From an uncultured Pseudomonadota bacterium (lineage in GTDB: Bacteria > Pseudomonadota > Alphaproteobacteria > UBA9219): a DNA stretch of 64,000 nucleotides. The stretch spans positions 55,247 through 119,246 of the forward strand of contig CAIXHP010000020.1 of NCBI GenBank assembly GCA_903919315.1, given 5' to 3'. Both the position numbers and the translations under genes were made by a program. This document shows positions 1 to 9,895 of the stretch, piece after piece. The notes below the pieces were generated by a model. It did not search any database, had not been told where the DNA came from, and was given only the letters and a program-made list of their open reading frames with translations. How positions within the stretch are numbered: the stretch's first letter is position 1; each line of letters begins with the position of its first letter.

Positions 1-546
1 GCGCACCAAGGGCCGAATGTCCGCCGCACGCCAACCGCCCGCGCCGATGATCTGCACCGCCTGCCACGTCGCGCCCAGCGACACGCTCACCTGATGCACG
101 CGCGGATCGCGCGAACGGATATAAGCGTCGATAGCTTGCAGCAGTTGGACTTTGTCCTCAAAGCTCTTGCTCGGCAGCGGATTGGTGTCGTCGTACAAAT
201 GCCGATTGGTTCCCTGCGGCGGCAGGGCCAGCGTCCCCGCATAGCCGCCCCGTACGGCCTGCACCGTTTCGGCGGCGCGTTTGATCGCGGCCTCGCTCAG
301 ATCGACGGCATGGGCATACCCCACCGTCTCGCCCGCCACGGCGCGAAGGCCAAAGCCCTGCGTGGTGTTAAAACTGGCGCTCTTCAGCTTGCCGTCGTCC
401 CACACCATGCTTTCGGATTGATTGTACTCCAAAAACAACTCACCATCATCCGCCCCCACCAAAGCCCGCCCCACAAGCCGCTCCACCAAAGCCCGATCCA
501 TGCCGGTTTGATCGAAAAACAGTTTATCGGTTTGGGGGAGTGACAT
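1..546 (-). CDS. tldD: TldD-family metalloprotease, 5' part (gene continues beyond the window)
   Basis: The minus strand is open from an ATG at 546 to the window edge, about 182 residues. The ORF track misses it because no stop lies inside the window. The N-terminal part carries the TldD signature FLEYNQSESMVWDDG followed by TTQGFGLRAVAGE. TldD with TldE/PmbA forms a cytosolic metallopeptidase that degrades unfolded peptides and matures some modified peptides and toxins. The metal-binding HExxxH lies further downstream in the family and is outside the window, so catalytic integrity cannot be judged. The plus-strand ORF at 94-543 is its antisense shadow. Confidence 0.9.
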   Translation of the reverse strand, partial: MSLPQTDKLFFDQTGMDRALVERLVGRALVGADDGELFLEYNQSESMVWDDGKLKSASFNTTQGFGLRAVAGETVGYAHAVDLSEAAIKRAAETVQAVRGGYAGTLALPPQGTNRHLYDDTNPLPSKSFEDKVQLLQAIDAYIRSRDPRVHQVSVSLGATWQAVQIIGAGGWRAADIRPLVR

Positions 547-597
547 TTAAATAGCTCTCATATTGGGACAGAACGAAAACATCATCCGTTCACAATT

Positions 598-1434
598 TTA
601 ATTCCGTACAGGCGATTTCACGCGAACAAGACTGTGAGGAATTTGTTCGTATTTGTCGAGAATCTGGTCAATAACACCGCTGTTACGCATCTCATCAAGA
701 ACAATATTGAAAGTCGACATCAGCTTCTGCTCACCCTTTCCGAACGCCAAGGCATGGGCATAGGCCCGGATGGGATTGTGGCCTTCCACGCGCTTAACTG
801 CGCCCGGTCGTGCCAGCAAGTATGGCATGGCCATCAACGGATTGGCGAATGTTACATCAGCTTTCTTGGTCGTCACCGCCTCCAGCAGCATGCTCATATC
901 GGTATCCTGCGGCATGGAATAGACTTTGGCCGACGGAAAGTCTTCCGTTCTTATTGTCTCAGCCCCTTCGCCGTCAATCGTAGCGATGGTAATTTTCCCA
1001 TCGTTAATTACCTTCAAATCCTTATCAAAACGATTATCGTTTGCGCGAACATAGGCATCAACTGTGCTGTAGAAAATCGGGTCGGTATAATCAAAAACCC
1101 GCGCCATCGGTGCCCATCTGTAGGTCGTTAAGCAAAAAGCATCGTATCGCCCCGTTTGGATGCCTTCGGCCATCGTCGCGAAAGTCACCTGTTCCGTCCA
1201 CTCGACCTTGAGATGAAGCCGCTTCGCCACTTCAGTGATTATGTCATACGTGATACCCGAGAACTGGCCCGTTTTGGGATCCAGCGTAAACTGCGGAGGG
1301 ATGACGACATAGCCGCAACGCAACGTATTGGTACGCATAACGCGATCAAACGCGCTCTCCTTTTCGGCAGCTTGTAGAACTTGCGGCAGAGCAAGCCCAA
1401 ACAAGACAGCAAACACGACAATCAACCAGCGCAT
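598..1434 (-). CDS. Periplasmic solute-binding protein, family 3 (amino-acid type)
   Basis: A 278-residue protein if started at MRWLIVVFAVLFG, which gives a clean signal peptide ending near LQAAE; the ORF-track start adds eight residues before it. The body has the SBP_bac_3 pattern, with a tract like LRCGYVVIPPQFTL, then FSGITYDIITEVAKRL, and the lobe-two stretch ADVTFANPLMAMPYLL. Such proteins capture amino acids or similar solutes for ABC importers, or act as sensor domains. No permease or ATPase gene is adjacent, so it is an orphan and its ligand is unknown. It lies downstream of cckA on the same strand, about 40 bp away. Confidence 0.8.
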   Translation of the reverse strand: MRWLIVVFAVLFGLALPQVLQAAEKESAFDRVMRTNTLRCGYVVIPPQFTLDPKTGQFSGITYDIITEVAKRLHLKVEWTEQVTFATMAEGIQTGRYDAFCLTTYRWAPMARVFDYTDPIFYSTVDAYVRANDNRFDKDLKVINDGKITIATIDGEGAETIRTEDFPSAKVYSMPQDTDMSMLLEAVTTKKADVTFANPLMAMPYLLARPGAVKRVEGHNPIRAYAHALAFGKGEQKLMSTFNIVLDEMRNSGVIDQILDKYEQIPHSLVRVKSPVRN

Positions 1435-1474
1435 GCGAATCTCCAAACGGTAGCACATAGGTCACAGGATCGTA

Positions 1475-4021
1475 TCACTTATCCTCCAACAACTCCTTCA
1501 CCTTACTCGCCAATTGCTTCAGCGTGAAGGGCTTGCCGAGGAAGTGGATCGTTTCGCCGGATTTGAACTGTTCGCGCAGGCGGTCTTCGGTATAGCCGGA
1601 CACGAACACCACCTTCATATTCGGCCAACGCCCGCGAATATGCTTGTACAGCGTCGGGCCATCCATCTGCGGCATAACCACGTCCGTGATGGTGAGATCG
1701 ATCTTGTCGCCGTCCTTGTCAAGAACCGCCAAGGCCTCTTCGCCGCTACGCGCCTCGAACACGTTGTAGCCCTTGTTCTTAAGCGCGCGGGTCGAGAACA
1801 CGCGCACGGCATCTTCGTCTTCCACCAAAAGGATGGTTCCCGCGCCTGTGAGATCGGGGCCGGGCTTGTCTTCGCGCAAATCTTCAACAACGCGCGTGTC
1901 CTGCACCGCATCGTTAGCGCCGAGCGCGGGCAGATAAACCTGAAACGCCGTCCCTTGCCCAACCTTGCTTTCGACGCCGATAAAACCGCCCGTCTGGCGC
2001 ACGATGCCATAGACGGTGGACAGGCCAAGTCCGGTGCCGGAACCGACTTCCTTCGTCGAGAAGAAAGGCTCAAAGATGCGCTGCAAATTCTCGCGCGGAA
2101 TCCCCACGCCGGTGTCCTTCACCGAAATCACGACGTAATTACCTGCGGGCATTTCGTCCTGACCGCGCAAAACAGAGGTCGTCTGATTCAGATTGGACGT
2201 GGTGATCGTGACCGTTCCGCCGTTGGGCATAGCGTCGCGCGCGTTGACGACGAGGTTGATGATGACTTGCTCAAGCTGTCCCTGATCGACCTTGACGAGG
2301 CCAAGATCGCGCCCATGCACCATATCCAGCTTCACCTGCGCCCCGATCAAGCGGCGCAGCAGGTTGGTCAGTTCCGACAACACATCGACAAGACTCAGAA
2401 CCTTGGGCTGCAAAGTCTGTTGGCGCGAGAAGGCCAACAACTGCCGCACCAGATTGGCGGCGCGGTTGCCGTTCTGCTTGATCTGCATAATGTCGGAAAA
2501 GCTCTGGTCGCCCGGCTTGTGCCGCTGCAACAGCAGATCGCAGAATCCGATCATCGCGGTGAGAAGGTTGTTAAAGTCATGCGCCACGCCGCCCGCCAAC
2601 TGGCCGATGGCCTGCATCTTCTGCGACTGAGCAAACTGGACTTCGAGCCGCTTTTGCTCGGTGACGTCGATAAAATACAGCATCAAGCCCGGCTCGGAGC
2701 CAGCTTCGCCTTTGCCGTTCGCCGCGCCGAAACGCTTGGCAAACACATGCGCGGTGACTTCGCGGTCGGAGTCCATCCGAACTTCCAACGGCTTGGTGAG
2801 ATCGGCTCCGGCCAACACATGCGCCAACTGCGCGAGCGCCGAAGACCTGTCCGACGAGGCCAGCAATTCGACGATGGGCAGATTGATCACGGCCTCGCGC
2901 GCGCGATGAACGATGGAATGAAACGCATGATTGCATTCCATGATCATGAAGCGGGAGTCGAGCAACAAAATGCCGATCGGCGCTTCGGCGAACAGGCGTT
3001 GGAAACGATATTCCGACAGCGACAACGCCATCTGCCATTCGCGTTCCGGCGACAGATCGCGCACAATAGAGCGGGTCCGCAATGTCTTGCCGTCCTCGCC
3101 AGCGACGATGGTCTGCGCGATCGCGACCGGAAACAACTGTCCGTCGCGGCGGCGCATCACGACCTCGCCGCGCAATTCCCCCTGCGGCCCATTGGCGAGC
3201 GCATAGGCGGCCACGCCGGGTGGCGCTTCGTTCAGGACATCGTGCAGCCGCACCTCGCCCTTGACGAGATCGTCCGGCGTCACCTGCAACCAGTCGGCCA
3301 GCGTGTTGTTGACAAACTTAAAGCGCCCATGCTGATCGACCGAATAAATGCCGACCGGCGCATAGGCCATGAAATCGAGCAATTTATTCTGCTCGTCGCG
3401 CATGGCTTTTTCCATGCGGCGACGGTCGCTGATGTCTTCAAAACGCCAATGATAGAAACGCGCGTCGGCGTCGATAGGACGTGCGACAATGCGCCGCCAC
3501 TCAATGACGCGGCTGCCGCGCACGACGGGCAGATCGGCGATAACGGACTGCCCCTTGTACAAATTCTCCTGCAAACGCTTGAATTCGGCGTCCCCGTCGG
3601 CGGTGGCGCCGAAACGCGACGCCAGCGCCTGCTGCGCGTTCTGCGCCCCGAGATCAATCCAACCCTGAAACGCGCGGTTGGCCATCACCACGCCGCCGGA
3701 CGGATCGGTGATCAATTGCGGCGTCAGCACGCTATGGAAAGCCTCGCGCAGCAGAAATTCCTCCGCCGCGCCGTTGTGCATGTGCCGCAGCTGCCACCAG
3801 ATAGCCCCCGCCATTCCCAGCAACGCCAACGCCACCAGCGAACTGACGATCACGCCCGTCGTATCGCCCGCAAAATACGGAGCCAAAACGGCAACCAACC
3901 CCAGCCCGGTCATCACGCCAAGGCTGCTCAACATCCGCCGCACCCACGACATCTGGCGATCAGCCGCCGTAATCGGCGACACCGGCGCAACGGGCTTCTT
4001 GAGTGTAGGCACTTCGGGCAT
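1475..4021 (-). CDS. cckA: Hybrid sensor histidine kinase CckA
   Basis: An 848-residue protein. Two membrane segments lie at about residues 31-78. Three PAS-like regions follow (about 90-200, 210-325 and 335-460). The phosphoacceptor region GGVAHDFNNLLTAM places His481, followed by an ATPase domain with NLVVNARDAMPNGG (N box) and GTGLGLSTV. The C-terminal receiver domain starts near GTILLVEDEDAVR, with the phosphoacceptor Asp near residue 780 in TDVVMPQMDG and the conserved Lys in GKPF. This is the CckA architecture. In Alphaproteobacteria CckA sends phosphate through ChpT to CtrA and so controls cell cycle and motility. ChpT and CtrA are not in the window. Confidence 0.93.
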   Translation of the reverse strand: MPEVPTLKKPVAPVSPITAADRQMSWVRRMLSSLGVMTGLGLVAVLAPYFAGDTTGVIVSSLVALALLGMAGAIWWQLRHMHNGAAEEFLLREAFHSVLTPQLITDPSGGVVMANRAFQGWIDLGAQNAQQALASRFGATADGDAEFKRLQENLYKGQSVIADLPVVRGSRVIEWRRIVARPIDADARFYHWRFEDISDRRRMEKAMRDEQNKLLDFMAYAPVGIYSVDQHGRFKFVNNTLADWLQVTPDDLVKGEVRLHDVLNEAPPGVAAYALANGPQGELRGEVVMRRRDGQLFPVAIAQTIVAGEDGKTLRTRSIVRDLSPEREWQMALSLSEYRFQRLFAEAPIGILLLDSRFMIMECNHAFHSIVHRAREAVINLPIVELLASSDRSSALAQLAHVLAGADLTKPLEVRMDSDREVTAHVFAKRFGAANGKGEAGSEPGLMLYFIDVTEQKRLEVQFAQSQKMQAIGQLAGGVAHDFNNLLTAMIGFCDLLLQRHKPGDQSFSDIMQIKQNGNRAANLVRQLLAFSRQQTLQPKVLSLVDVLSELTNLLRRLIGAQVKLDMVHGRDLGLVKVDQGQLEQVIINLVVNARDAMPNGGTVTITTSNLNQTTSVLRGQDEMPAGNYVVISVKDTGVGIPRENLQRIFEPFFSTKEVGSGTGLGLSTVYGIVRQTGGFIGVESKVGQGTAFQVYLPALGANDAVQDTRVVEDLREDKPGPDLTGAGTILLVEDEDAVRVFSTRALKNKGYNVFEARSGEEALAVLDKDGDKIDLTITDVVMPQMDGPTLYKHIRGRWPNMKVVFVSGYTEDRLREQFKSGETIHFLGKPFTLKQLASKVKELLEDK

Positions 4022-4226
4022 AAGACGAAATCCTGCGCTTAGTTAATAGGCTAGAGTACACCTCGGACGGCACTATCCACGAATCGCGCCTCGCCAAGCG
4101 AAACGCAACCACCAACTCATGCAACATGAAAGGTATTCAACAGGTTAACGGCACTTCCGCTACCTTAAAAACCACAAAAACGAAGTCAAAAGCGACTAAT
4201 TAAGCCTTGATCGGATCAATAGTGTC

Positions 4227-5468
4227 ATGCAAGAAACCAAAGATAAATACAGCGTCGATTTTGGAAAGATCATGAGCGATAAAGAGTATGCCCCCATTAA
4301 GGCTTTACTGTTCGACCTTGGCGATGTCCTTATCGAAGTGGACACAGCCCGCACCTTCGCACTCTGGGCACGCCATTCGGGCGTTCGGGCAGCGGTTCTC
4401 AAAGAACGGTACACGTTCGATGAGCCCTATTATCAACACGAGCGCGGCGAGATTTCGGCACCGGAATATTTCCGTCAATTGCGCTTGTCTCTCAGAATCA
4501 ACATTACGGATGATCAATTTGCTGAAGGGTTTAACGCTATGCTGGGGCAGGAAAAGCCCGCCGTAGCCCAGCTCCTGATAATTGCCGCTCAACACATGCC
4601 GCTTTACCTATTCAGCAACACCAACCGCATGCACTACGCCATTTGGAGCACTAAGTATGCCGACATCCTAAGTCATTTTACCGGGATTTTTACATCTCCA
4701 GAACTTGGCCTACGCAAACCAGACCCACAGGCATTTACTGCCGTCGCAGCAAGGATAGACCTGCCACCCGACCAGATTCTCTTTTTCGACGACCTCATTG
4801 ATAACGTCGAAGGTGCCCGGAGCATCGGCATGCCCAGCATTCACATCACCCCCAACTACGGAGTCCATTTGGCGCTGCAATCCTGCCTGCCCTCTATATT
4901 CGGAAACGCTGTTCGAAACGTGGCTTCTCCAGATGTTTTCCTGTTTTACAGCCCAAGACTGCATTGCGATAGTCCCACCTATGTGCGCACCTTTGGCGAT
5001 TCCGCACCAAGCACCGAAGCAGTCTGCAGCGGCCCACCCCCACGCGAAGCCTTGGCAAACATATGGTGGAGAGGCACGGCGGAGGAAACGCTCCGACAAG
5101 TCAAAAGGCAGTTCCCCGATGCCGTCTTGAAAGGCCCCCTGACCGCCGACGGAAAACTCCAACTTCCCCCGCTAAGCGGGCTGGATGCCATCTTGCACAG
5201 AACCCTGAATGACTTGGCGACCGAGCTTGGCCCCCACGGCGATTTATCGGAGTGTACGCTCAACACGCCGCCCATCCCGCCACGAGGCGGCCCGCTCCCA
5301 GCCTTCAGCAAAAACGGCCCCATCCCGCGCGTGACTCTGGTCAGCCTAGCCCCGTCGCAGCCAGAGGCAAGAAGCCCTACAGCCCCCGAACCAGAACGCC
5401 CGAAGCCAGAACAGAAAACCCAACCTACACTGACAATCATAAGGGGCAGAGGACCGAGGCCATTTTAA
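4227..5468 (+). CDS. HAD-superfamily hydrolase with a proline-rich C-terminal extension
   Basis: A 413-residue product. Residues about 20-215 form a HAD subfamily IA domain: motif I FDLGDVLIEVD, motif II LYLFSNTN, the lysine region SPELGLRKPDP and motif IV ILFFDDLIDNVEGA. This resembles YihX-type sugar or nucleotide phosphatases, but the first motif has FDLGD rather than the usual DxDGT. The remaining 200 residues match nothing I recognise and end in a Pro/Glu/Lys-rich tail. An internal ATG at 4272, preceded by TTGGAAAG, is an alternative and perhaps better start. It is divergent from cckA and converges with ilvE. Confidence 0.75.
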   Translation: MQETKDKYSVDFGKIMSDKEYAPIKALLFDLGDVLIEVDTARTFALWARHSGVRAAVLKERYTFDEPYYQHERGEISAPEYFRQLRLSLRINITDDQFAEGFNAMLGQEKPAVAQLLIIAAQHMPLYLFSNTNRMHYAIWSTKYADILSHFTGIFTSPELGLRKPDPQAFTAVAARIDLPPDQILFFDDLIDNVEGARSIGMPSIHITPNYGVHLALQSCLPSIFGNAVRNVASPDVFLFYSPRLHCDSPTYVRTFGDSAPSTEAVCSGPPPREALANIWWRGTAEETLRQVKRQFPDAVLKGPLTADGKLQLPPLSGLDAILHRTLNDLATELGPHGDLSECTLNTPPIPPRGGPLPAFSKNGPIPRVTLVSLAPSQPEARSPTAPEPERPKPEQKTQPTLTIIRGRGPRPF

Positions 5469-5480
5469 GCCTGCCCCAAC

Positions 5481-6572
5481 CTACGCGTCGCGTTTATTCC
5501 CAATACGTCGCACCCAGCCGTGGGTGTCGGTTGTGCGGCCATATTGCAGGTCGGTGATGTCCTTGAAAAACTGCTCGGCCAACGGAAACGCACGGCCTGA
5601 GCCGATGGTATAATCGCGGTCGCGCCAACCCAGCGTCGAAACCGGCGACACCACCGCCGCCGTGCCGGAGCCAAAGCATTCCTTGAGCGAGCCGTTTTCA
5701 ATAGAGCGGATCACTTCTTCGATGCTGAGGTCGCGTTCATCGACCGCCAACCCCTTTTCCCGCGCCAACGTCAGGATGGAATCGCGCGTGATGCCGGGCA
5801 GGATCGAACCGTTGAGCCTTGGCGTGACCAATCTGTCGTTGATGTGGAAGAAGACATTCATCATGCCGACTTCCTCGACCATCTTCTTGGTGGCGCTGTC
5901 GAGCCACAGCACTTGCGAATAGCCCTTGCTATGAGCCATCTCGGCAGCCAGAAGGCTGGCCGCGTAATTGCCGATAACCTTGCACGCCCCCGTGCCGCCC
6001 AAAGCCGCGCGCGCATAGTCTTCGGTCACCAGAATCTTCGTCGGCCCAAAGCCTTCGCGGTAATAAGCGCCGACAGGACAAAGCAAGACGTTGAACAGAT
6101 ATTCGCTCGCGGCCTTGACACCGATATAATTGTCCACGCCCATGATAAAGGGGCGAATATACAACGCCGTGCCGACCGTTTCCGGCATCCAATCCTTATC
6201 GAGCATCACCAACGTTTGGATAGCCTTCAGCACGAAATCAGGATCGAGCGGCGGAATGCACAACCGCTGGGCGGAAACATTCAGGCGACGAATATGGCTT
6301 TCGGGACGGTACAAATAGAGGTCTTTGTCCGCGCCGCAAAAAGCCTTCATGCCCTCGAAAACGCCTTGCCCGTAATGAAGGATCGTCGATGCCGGATCAA
6401 GCGCGAGCGCCGCATAGGGCCGGATGGCCGCGTCATGCCATCCCTTTCCCGCCGCGTACTTCATGCTGAAGACATGGTCGGTGAAAATTTTTCCAAAGGG
6501 GAGATCGGAGTCGCTGGCAGGCCGGGCACGGCGTTCGCCGGGCTGGGCCAAAGTCACGGCTATATCAGGCAC
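5481..6572 (-). CDS. ilvE: Branched-chain amino acid aminotransferase
   Basis: A 363-residue class IV PLP aminotransferase that makes the last transamination step to valine, leucine and isoleucine. Seen are the ILHYGQGVFEGMKAF entry motif, the PLP lysine in GGTGACKVIGNYAAS, the LPGITRDSIL loop and EECFGSGTAA-like phosphate binding (KECFGSGTAAVVSP). Length and order match the long (BCAT2-like) bacterial form. The start is a GTG at 6572, supported by an upstream GGAGGG about five bases away. It converges with the HAD gene, with only 12 bp between their stops, and infA lies 24 bp downstream of its start on the same strand. Confidence 0.93.
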   Translation of the reverse strand: MPDIAVTLAQPGERRARPASDSDLPFGKIFTDHVFSMKYAAGKGWHDAAIRPYAALALDPASTILHYGQGVFEGMKAFCGADKDLYLYRPESHIRRLNVSAQRLCIPPLDPDFVLKAIQTLVMLDKDWMPETVGTALYIRPFIMGVDNYIGVKAASEYLFNVLLCPVGAYYREGFGPTKILVTEDYARAALGGTGACKVIGNYAASLLAAEMAHSKGYSQVLWLDSATKKMVEEVGMMNVFFHINDRLVTPRLNGSILPGITRDSILTLAREKGLAVDERDLSIEEVIRSIENGSLKECFGSGTAAVVSPVSTLGWRDRDYTIGSGRAFPLAEQFFKDITDLQYGRTTDTHGWVRRIGNKRDA

Positions 6573-6596
6573 GATCCCTCCGCAGCAAAAAATCGT

Positions 6597-6815
6597 TTAT
6601 TTATGACGGAACGTAATGCGCCCCTTGGTCAGATCATAAGGGGTCATCTCGACGTTGACCTTATCGCCCACGAGGACGCGAATGCGGTTTTTGCGCATCT
6701 TGCCCGACGTGTGGGTCAAAACCTCGTGCCCGTTGTCGAGCTTGACGCGGAACATGGCGTTCGGCAAAAGCTCGGTGACGGTACCTTCGAATTCAAGCAG
6801 GTCTTCTTTGGCCAT
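6597..6815 (-). CDS. infA: Translation initiation factor IF-1
   Basis: A 72-residue protein starting [13 protein letters not shown] and ending KGRITFRHK, the standard length and sequence of bacterial IF-1 (single S1/OB fold). It binds the 30S A site and helps start-codon selection together with IF-2 and IF-3. The ORF track extends it upstream to 114 aa, but the extra residues are unrelated, so the ATG at 6815 is chosen. It lies downstream of murA and the DUF2948 gene on the same strand, an order seen in other Alphaproteobacteria. Confidence 0.96.
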   Translation of the reverse strand: MAKEDLLEFEGTVTELLPNAMFRVKLDNGHEVLTHTSGKMRKNRIRVLVGDKVNVEMTPYDLTKGRITFRHK

Positions 6816-6871
6816 AAAGGTCCCTATCTCTGTGTTGCAGCGGGGAAAAATGGCTCTTTCCCGCCCAAACG

Positions 6872-7291
6872 TCAAGTCGCATGACACGGCTGGTGCTGGG
6901 TAGGCCAAGGTTCGCCGAAATCCTCCAGCTGAAGCCGCCAATCGGCCAGCTTGAGCTTTAACCGCACACCCCCGGCAAAAACGAGGTGCAAACAGCCGTT
7001 TTCCAGCACCAACGTCAGCAAATCGAGCATCCGGGCATGGTCGGATTGCTCAAACCCCTGCCGCTGCACTGCCTCGACACCGCGCACATCCAACGCGCAG
7101 CAGACGCGCTCGAAACACGCCTCGCCCGGCGACGCATCCCAGCGGAAGCGATGCACGACCATGACAAAATTCTTCGCCGCCGCGTCATACATCATGTCGC
7201 AAACGGGCGCGATAGCGTCCTGCAACACGGTGGCGACCACCTGCACGTCCTCAGCGTCTTGGGCGCGAAGCTTGAGAGGCTGCGTATCCAT
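6872..7291 (-). CDS. DUF2948 family protein
   Basis: A 139-residue protein when started at [18 protein letters not shown]; the track ORF adds 40 unrelated residues. The sequence contains ISAVLQDA-like ([13 protein letters not shown]), then [11 protein letters not shown] and a C-terminal [15 protein letters not shown], the pattern of the alphaproteobacterial DUF2948 family. The function is unknown. It follows murA by only 4 bp, which implies co-transcription and translational linkage. The family's usual position next to murA suggests a housekeeping role, possibly linked to envelope growth; that link is inference. Confidence 0.85.
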   Translation of the reverse strand: MDTQPLKLRAQDAEDVQVVATVLQDAIAPVCDMMYDAAAKNFVMVVHRFRWDASPGEACFERVCCALDVRGVEAVQRQGFEQSDHARMLDLLTLVLENGCLHLVFAGGVRLKLKLADWRLQLEDFGEPWPTQHQPCHAT

Positions 7292-7295
7292 GCCC

Positions 7296-8570
7296 TCAGC
7301 CCCGAATGCGCTCAATCTCCGCCCCACAGGCGCGAAGTTTTTCTTCCAGCCGTTCGTACCCGCGATCCAGATGATAGATGCGGCTGAGCGTCGTTTCGCC
7401 CTCGGCGGCAAGCCCCGCCAGCACCAACGATCCCGAAGCCCGCAGATCCGTAGCCATGACCGGAGCGCCCTTCAGCTTCGGCACGCCGCGCACCATCGCC
7501 GACGAGCCATGCACAGTTATGTCGGCCCCCATACGCGCCAGTTCCGGCACATGCATAAAGCGGTTCTCAAAGATCGTCTCGGTGATCATCGAAGCGCCCT
7601 CGGCGACGCACATCAGCGTCATCATCTGAGCCTGCAAATCGGTGGGAAAACCGGGGAACGGCTCGGTCGTCACATCAACACCGCGCAAAACGCCGGAGCG
7701 GCAAACACGCAGACCCTGCCCGGTCTTCTCGACCGCAACCCCCGCGCGGGCCAGCACATCGCAGGCGCTTTGAATATGTTCCTGCCGCGCGCCGATCAAC
7801 TCCACATCGCCGTCCGTCATGGCAACGGCCATCACGAACGTCCCGGCCTCAATGCGGTCGGGAATAATGGTGTGGCTCGCGCCATGCAGACGATCCTTGC
7901 CGACGATCCGCAACCGGTCGGTGCCGATGCCGTCAATCTCCGCGCCCATGGCGACCAGACAATGCGCCAGATCGGCTACTTCCGGTTCACGCGCCGCGTT
8001 GACGATGAGAGTCTCACCTTTCGCCAACGTGGCCGCCATCATCGCGTTCTCGGTGCCCGTCACCGTCACGATGGGGAACACAATCTCGGCCCCGCGCAAA
8101 CCCTTGGGCGCGGACGCGTTGATATAGCCGTCATCAAGCGTGATTTCAGCGCCCATGCGCTCCAAGGCCGCGATATGCAAATCGACCGGCCGTGTGCCGA
8201 TCGCGCAGCCGCCGGGGAGCGAAACCTTGGCGGCATGGCAACGGGCGACGAGCGGCCCCAACACCATGATGCTGGCCCGCATCTTACGCACCAGTTCATA
8301 GGGTGCTGTCACATTGGTGATCGTGGCGGCCCGAAGCTCCATGGTATGACCGGGAGTCGCATTGCTGCCGTTCAGCCCGATGCTCACGCCATGCTGGCCC
8401 AACAGATTGGCCATCGTCGCGATGTCAGCCAGTTGAGGCACATTCGAGAGCGCCAGAACTTCGTCGGTCAGCAAGCTGGCCGCCATCAGCTTCAACGCGG
8501 CGTTCTTCGCCCCGCTGATCGGAATTTTGCCCCGCAGCGGCCTGCCGCCCTTGATGCGAATTTTGTCCAT
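7296..8570 (-). CDS. murA: UDP-N-acetylglucosamine 1-carboxyvinyltransferase
   Basis: A 424-residue MurA, the first committed enzyme of peptidoglycan synthesis, transferring enolpyruvate from PEP to UDP-GlcNAc in the cytosol. The N-terminus [21 protein letters not shown] is the canonical substrate-binding start. The catalytic cysteine loop is visible as [15 protein letters not shown], so the enzyme is of the fosfomycin-sensitive Cys type. [10 protein letters not shown] and [15 protein letters not shown] mark the C-terminal half. It heads a minus-strand set murA-DUF2948-infA. Confidence 0.96.
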   Translation of the reverse strand: MDKIRIKGGRPLRGKIPISGAKNAALKLMAASLLTDEVLALSNVPQLADIATMANLLGQHGVSIGLNGSNATPGHTMELRAATITNVTAPYELVRKMRASIMVLGPLVARCHAAKVSLPGGCAIGTRPVDLHIAALERMGAEITLDDGYINASAPKGLRGAEIVFPIVTVTGTENAMMAATLAKGETLIVNAAREPEVADLAHCLVAMGAEIDGIGTDRLRIVGKDRLHGASHTIIPDRIEAGTFVMAVAMTDGDVELIGARQEHIQSACDVLARAGVAVEKTGQGLRVCRSGVLRGVDVTTEPFPGFPTDLQAQMMTLMCVAEGASMITETIFENRFMHVPELARMGADITVHGSSAMVRGVPKLKGAPVMATDLRASGSLVLAGLAAEGETTLSRIYHLDRGYERLEEKLRACGAEIERIRG

Positions 8571-8594
8571 GATTGCCTGTTTCGTTTGTCGTTT

Positions 8595-9272
8595 CTAAAA
8601 CTTGAACGGATTAAAGTCTGTGTGCCGATCATAATGATCTTCATGCTCTATGCGCTTGAGATAACGAACGAACGGGAGCGTCGCAGGCAGCGCAGCAATT
8701 TCCCATAAAATCTTTAATCCCCAGCTGGACAAAATGATCGACACCAAAGTCGCGTTCGGCAAAACGCCGTAGAAGGCCATAGGGAAAAAGATTATGGAGT
8801 CCACAAACTCGCCCACCACCGTCGACGCCACAAAACGAAGGCTGATAAGCTTCCCCTCCATCTTGACCTTAAACTTGGCCAAAGCGAAAGAATTGCAGAA
8901 CTCGCCAACAAAATAGGCCGTCATGGAAGCTGTAACAATCCGCGGCAAATTGCCCAAAACCGTCTGGAATGCCGCTTGATCCTTCCAAAAGTCGGCCCCC
9001 GGCAAAGCCAGAACGCCCTCATAGCAAAAGATCATAAGAATAAGGGATGCGAAACCTGTCCAGATAACCTTACGCGAAACCCTATAGCCATAAACCTCTG
9101 TCAGAATGTCATTGAACAGATAGCTCAACGGAAAAATGATAATCGCTGCCGACAAAGTCATGGGACCGACAGAGAGTAATTTGCTCGCCGTTGTCTCAGC
9201 GATAATGAGTGTCGCCACAAACAATCCCGTGATCGCGGGAAGCAGGCGATAGCTCTTTGCTGTCTGTTCCAT
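8595..9272 (-). CDS. Queuosine precursor transporter (YhhQ/VUT family membrane protein)
   Basis: 225 residues from the ATG at 9272 (MEQTAKSYRLLPAITG); the 299-aa track ORF runs backwards into dcd and is rejected. Six or so hydrophobic segments are interleaved with family signatures: ETTASKLLSVG, FPLSYLFNDILTEVYGYR and FVASTVVGEFVDSIIFF. The family imports preQ0/preQ1 or queuine-like precursors for tRNA queuosine. It starts 2 bp after the dcd stop, so the two are probably translated from one message. No que gene is nearby to confirm the substrate. Confidence 0.87.
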   Translation of the reverse strand: MEQTAKSYRLLPAITGLFVATLIIAETTASKLLSVGPMTLSAAIIIFPLSYLFNDILTEVYGYRVSRKVIWTGFASLILMIFCYEGVLALPGADFWKDQAAFQTVLGNLPRIVTASMTAYFVGEFCNSFALAKFKVKMEGKLISLRFVASTVVGEFVDSIIFFPMAFYGVLPNATLVSIILSSWGLKILWEIAALPATLPFVRYLKRIEHEDHYDRHTDFNPFKF

Positions 9273-9274
9273 GA

Positions 9275-9829
9275 TCACATCCTCGGCAAGGTCACGCCGG
9301 TTTGGCCCATATATTTTCCGCCCTTGTCCGCATAGGAAATTTCGCAGGGGCTGTCGCCCTTCAGGAACAAGAACTGGCACACGCCTTCGTGGGCATAGAC
9401 ACGCGCTGGCAGGGGCGTTGTGTTGGAGATTTCCAGCGTCACATGCCCTTCCCATTCCGGCTCCAACGGAGTCACGTTCACGATCAGCCCGCACCGCGCA
9501 TAGGTCGATTTGCCGAGGCAGATCACAAGCACGTCACGCGGAATCTTAAAATATTCCTTCGTATGCGACAGGACAAAGGAGTTGGGCGGAATGACGCACA
9601 CATCCGTCTTGCGGCTGACGAAACTGCTTTCCGAAAAAGCCTTGGGATCGACGATGGCGTTGTCGATGTTGGTGAAAATCTTGAACTCGTCGGCCAGCCG
9701 CGCGTCATAGCCATAGGACGACAGGCCATAGGAGATAACCCCCTCGCGCTGCTGCTTTTCCTCAAAAGGCTGGATCATCCCGTGTTGCAGGGCTTGGTGG
9801 CGGATCCAGTGGTCGGGCAAAACGGACAT
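9275..9829 (-). CDS. dcd: dCTP deaminase
   Basis: A 184-residue enzyme converting dCTP to dUTP, which feeds dTMP synthesis. It has the family start [13 protein letters not shown], the [15 protein letters not shown] segment, [24 protein letters not shown] with the catalytic Glu region, and the C-terminal closing tail [15 protein letters not shown]. Length is typical of the monofunctional proteobacterial enzyme. It is immediately followed by the queuosine-precursor transporter gene. Confidence 0.96.
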   Translation of the reverse strand: MSVLPDHWIRHQALQHGMIQPFEEKQQREGVISYGLSSYGYDARLADEFKIFTNIDNAIVDPKAFSESSFVSRKTDVCVIPPNSFVLSHTKEYFKIPRDVLVICLGKSTYARCGLIVNVTPLEPEWEGHVTLEISNTTPLPARVYAHEGVCQFLFLKGDSPCEISYADKGGKYMGQTGVTLPRM

Positions 9830-9895
9830 AAATATCTTCCCTCTCTCGCGTTTGCCGTCCCTGCCCTTATCGGAGAAGGCGACGGCGATAGTGAA

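Noticed and set aside
1514-4042. 842-aa plus-strand ORF
   Set aside because: Antisense of cckA with His/Arg-rich sequence and no motif.
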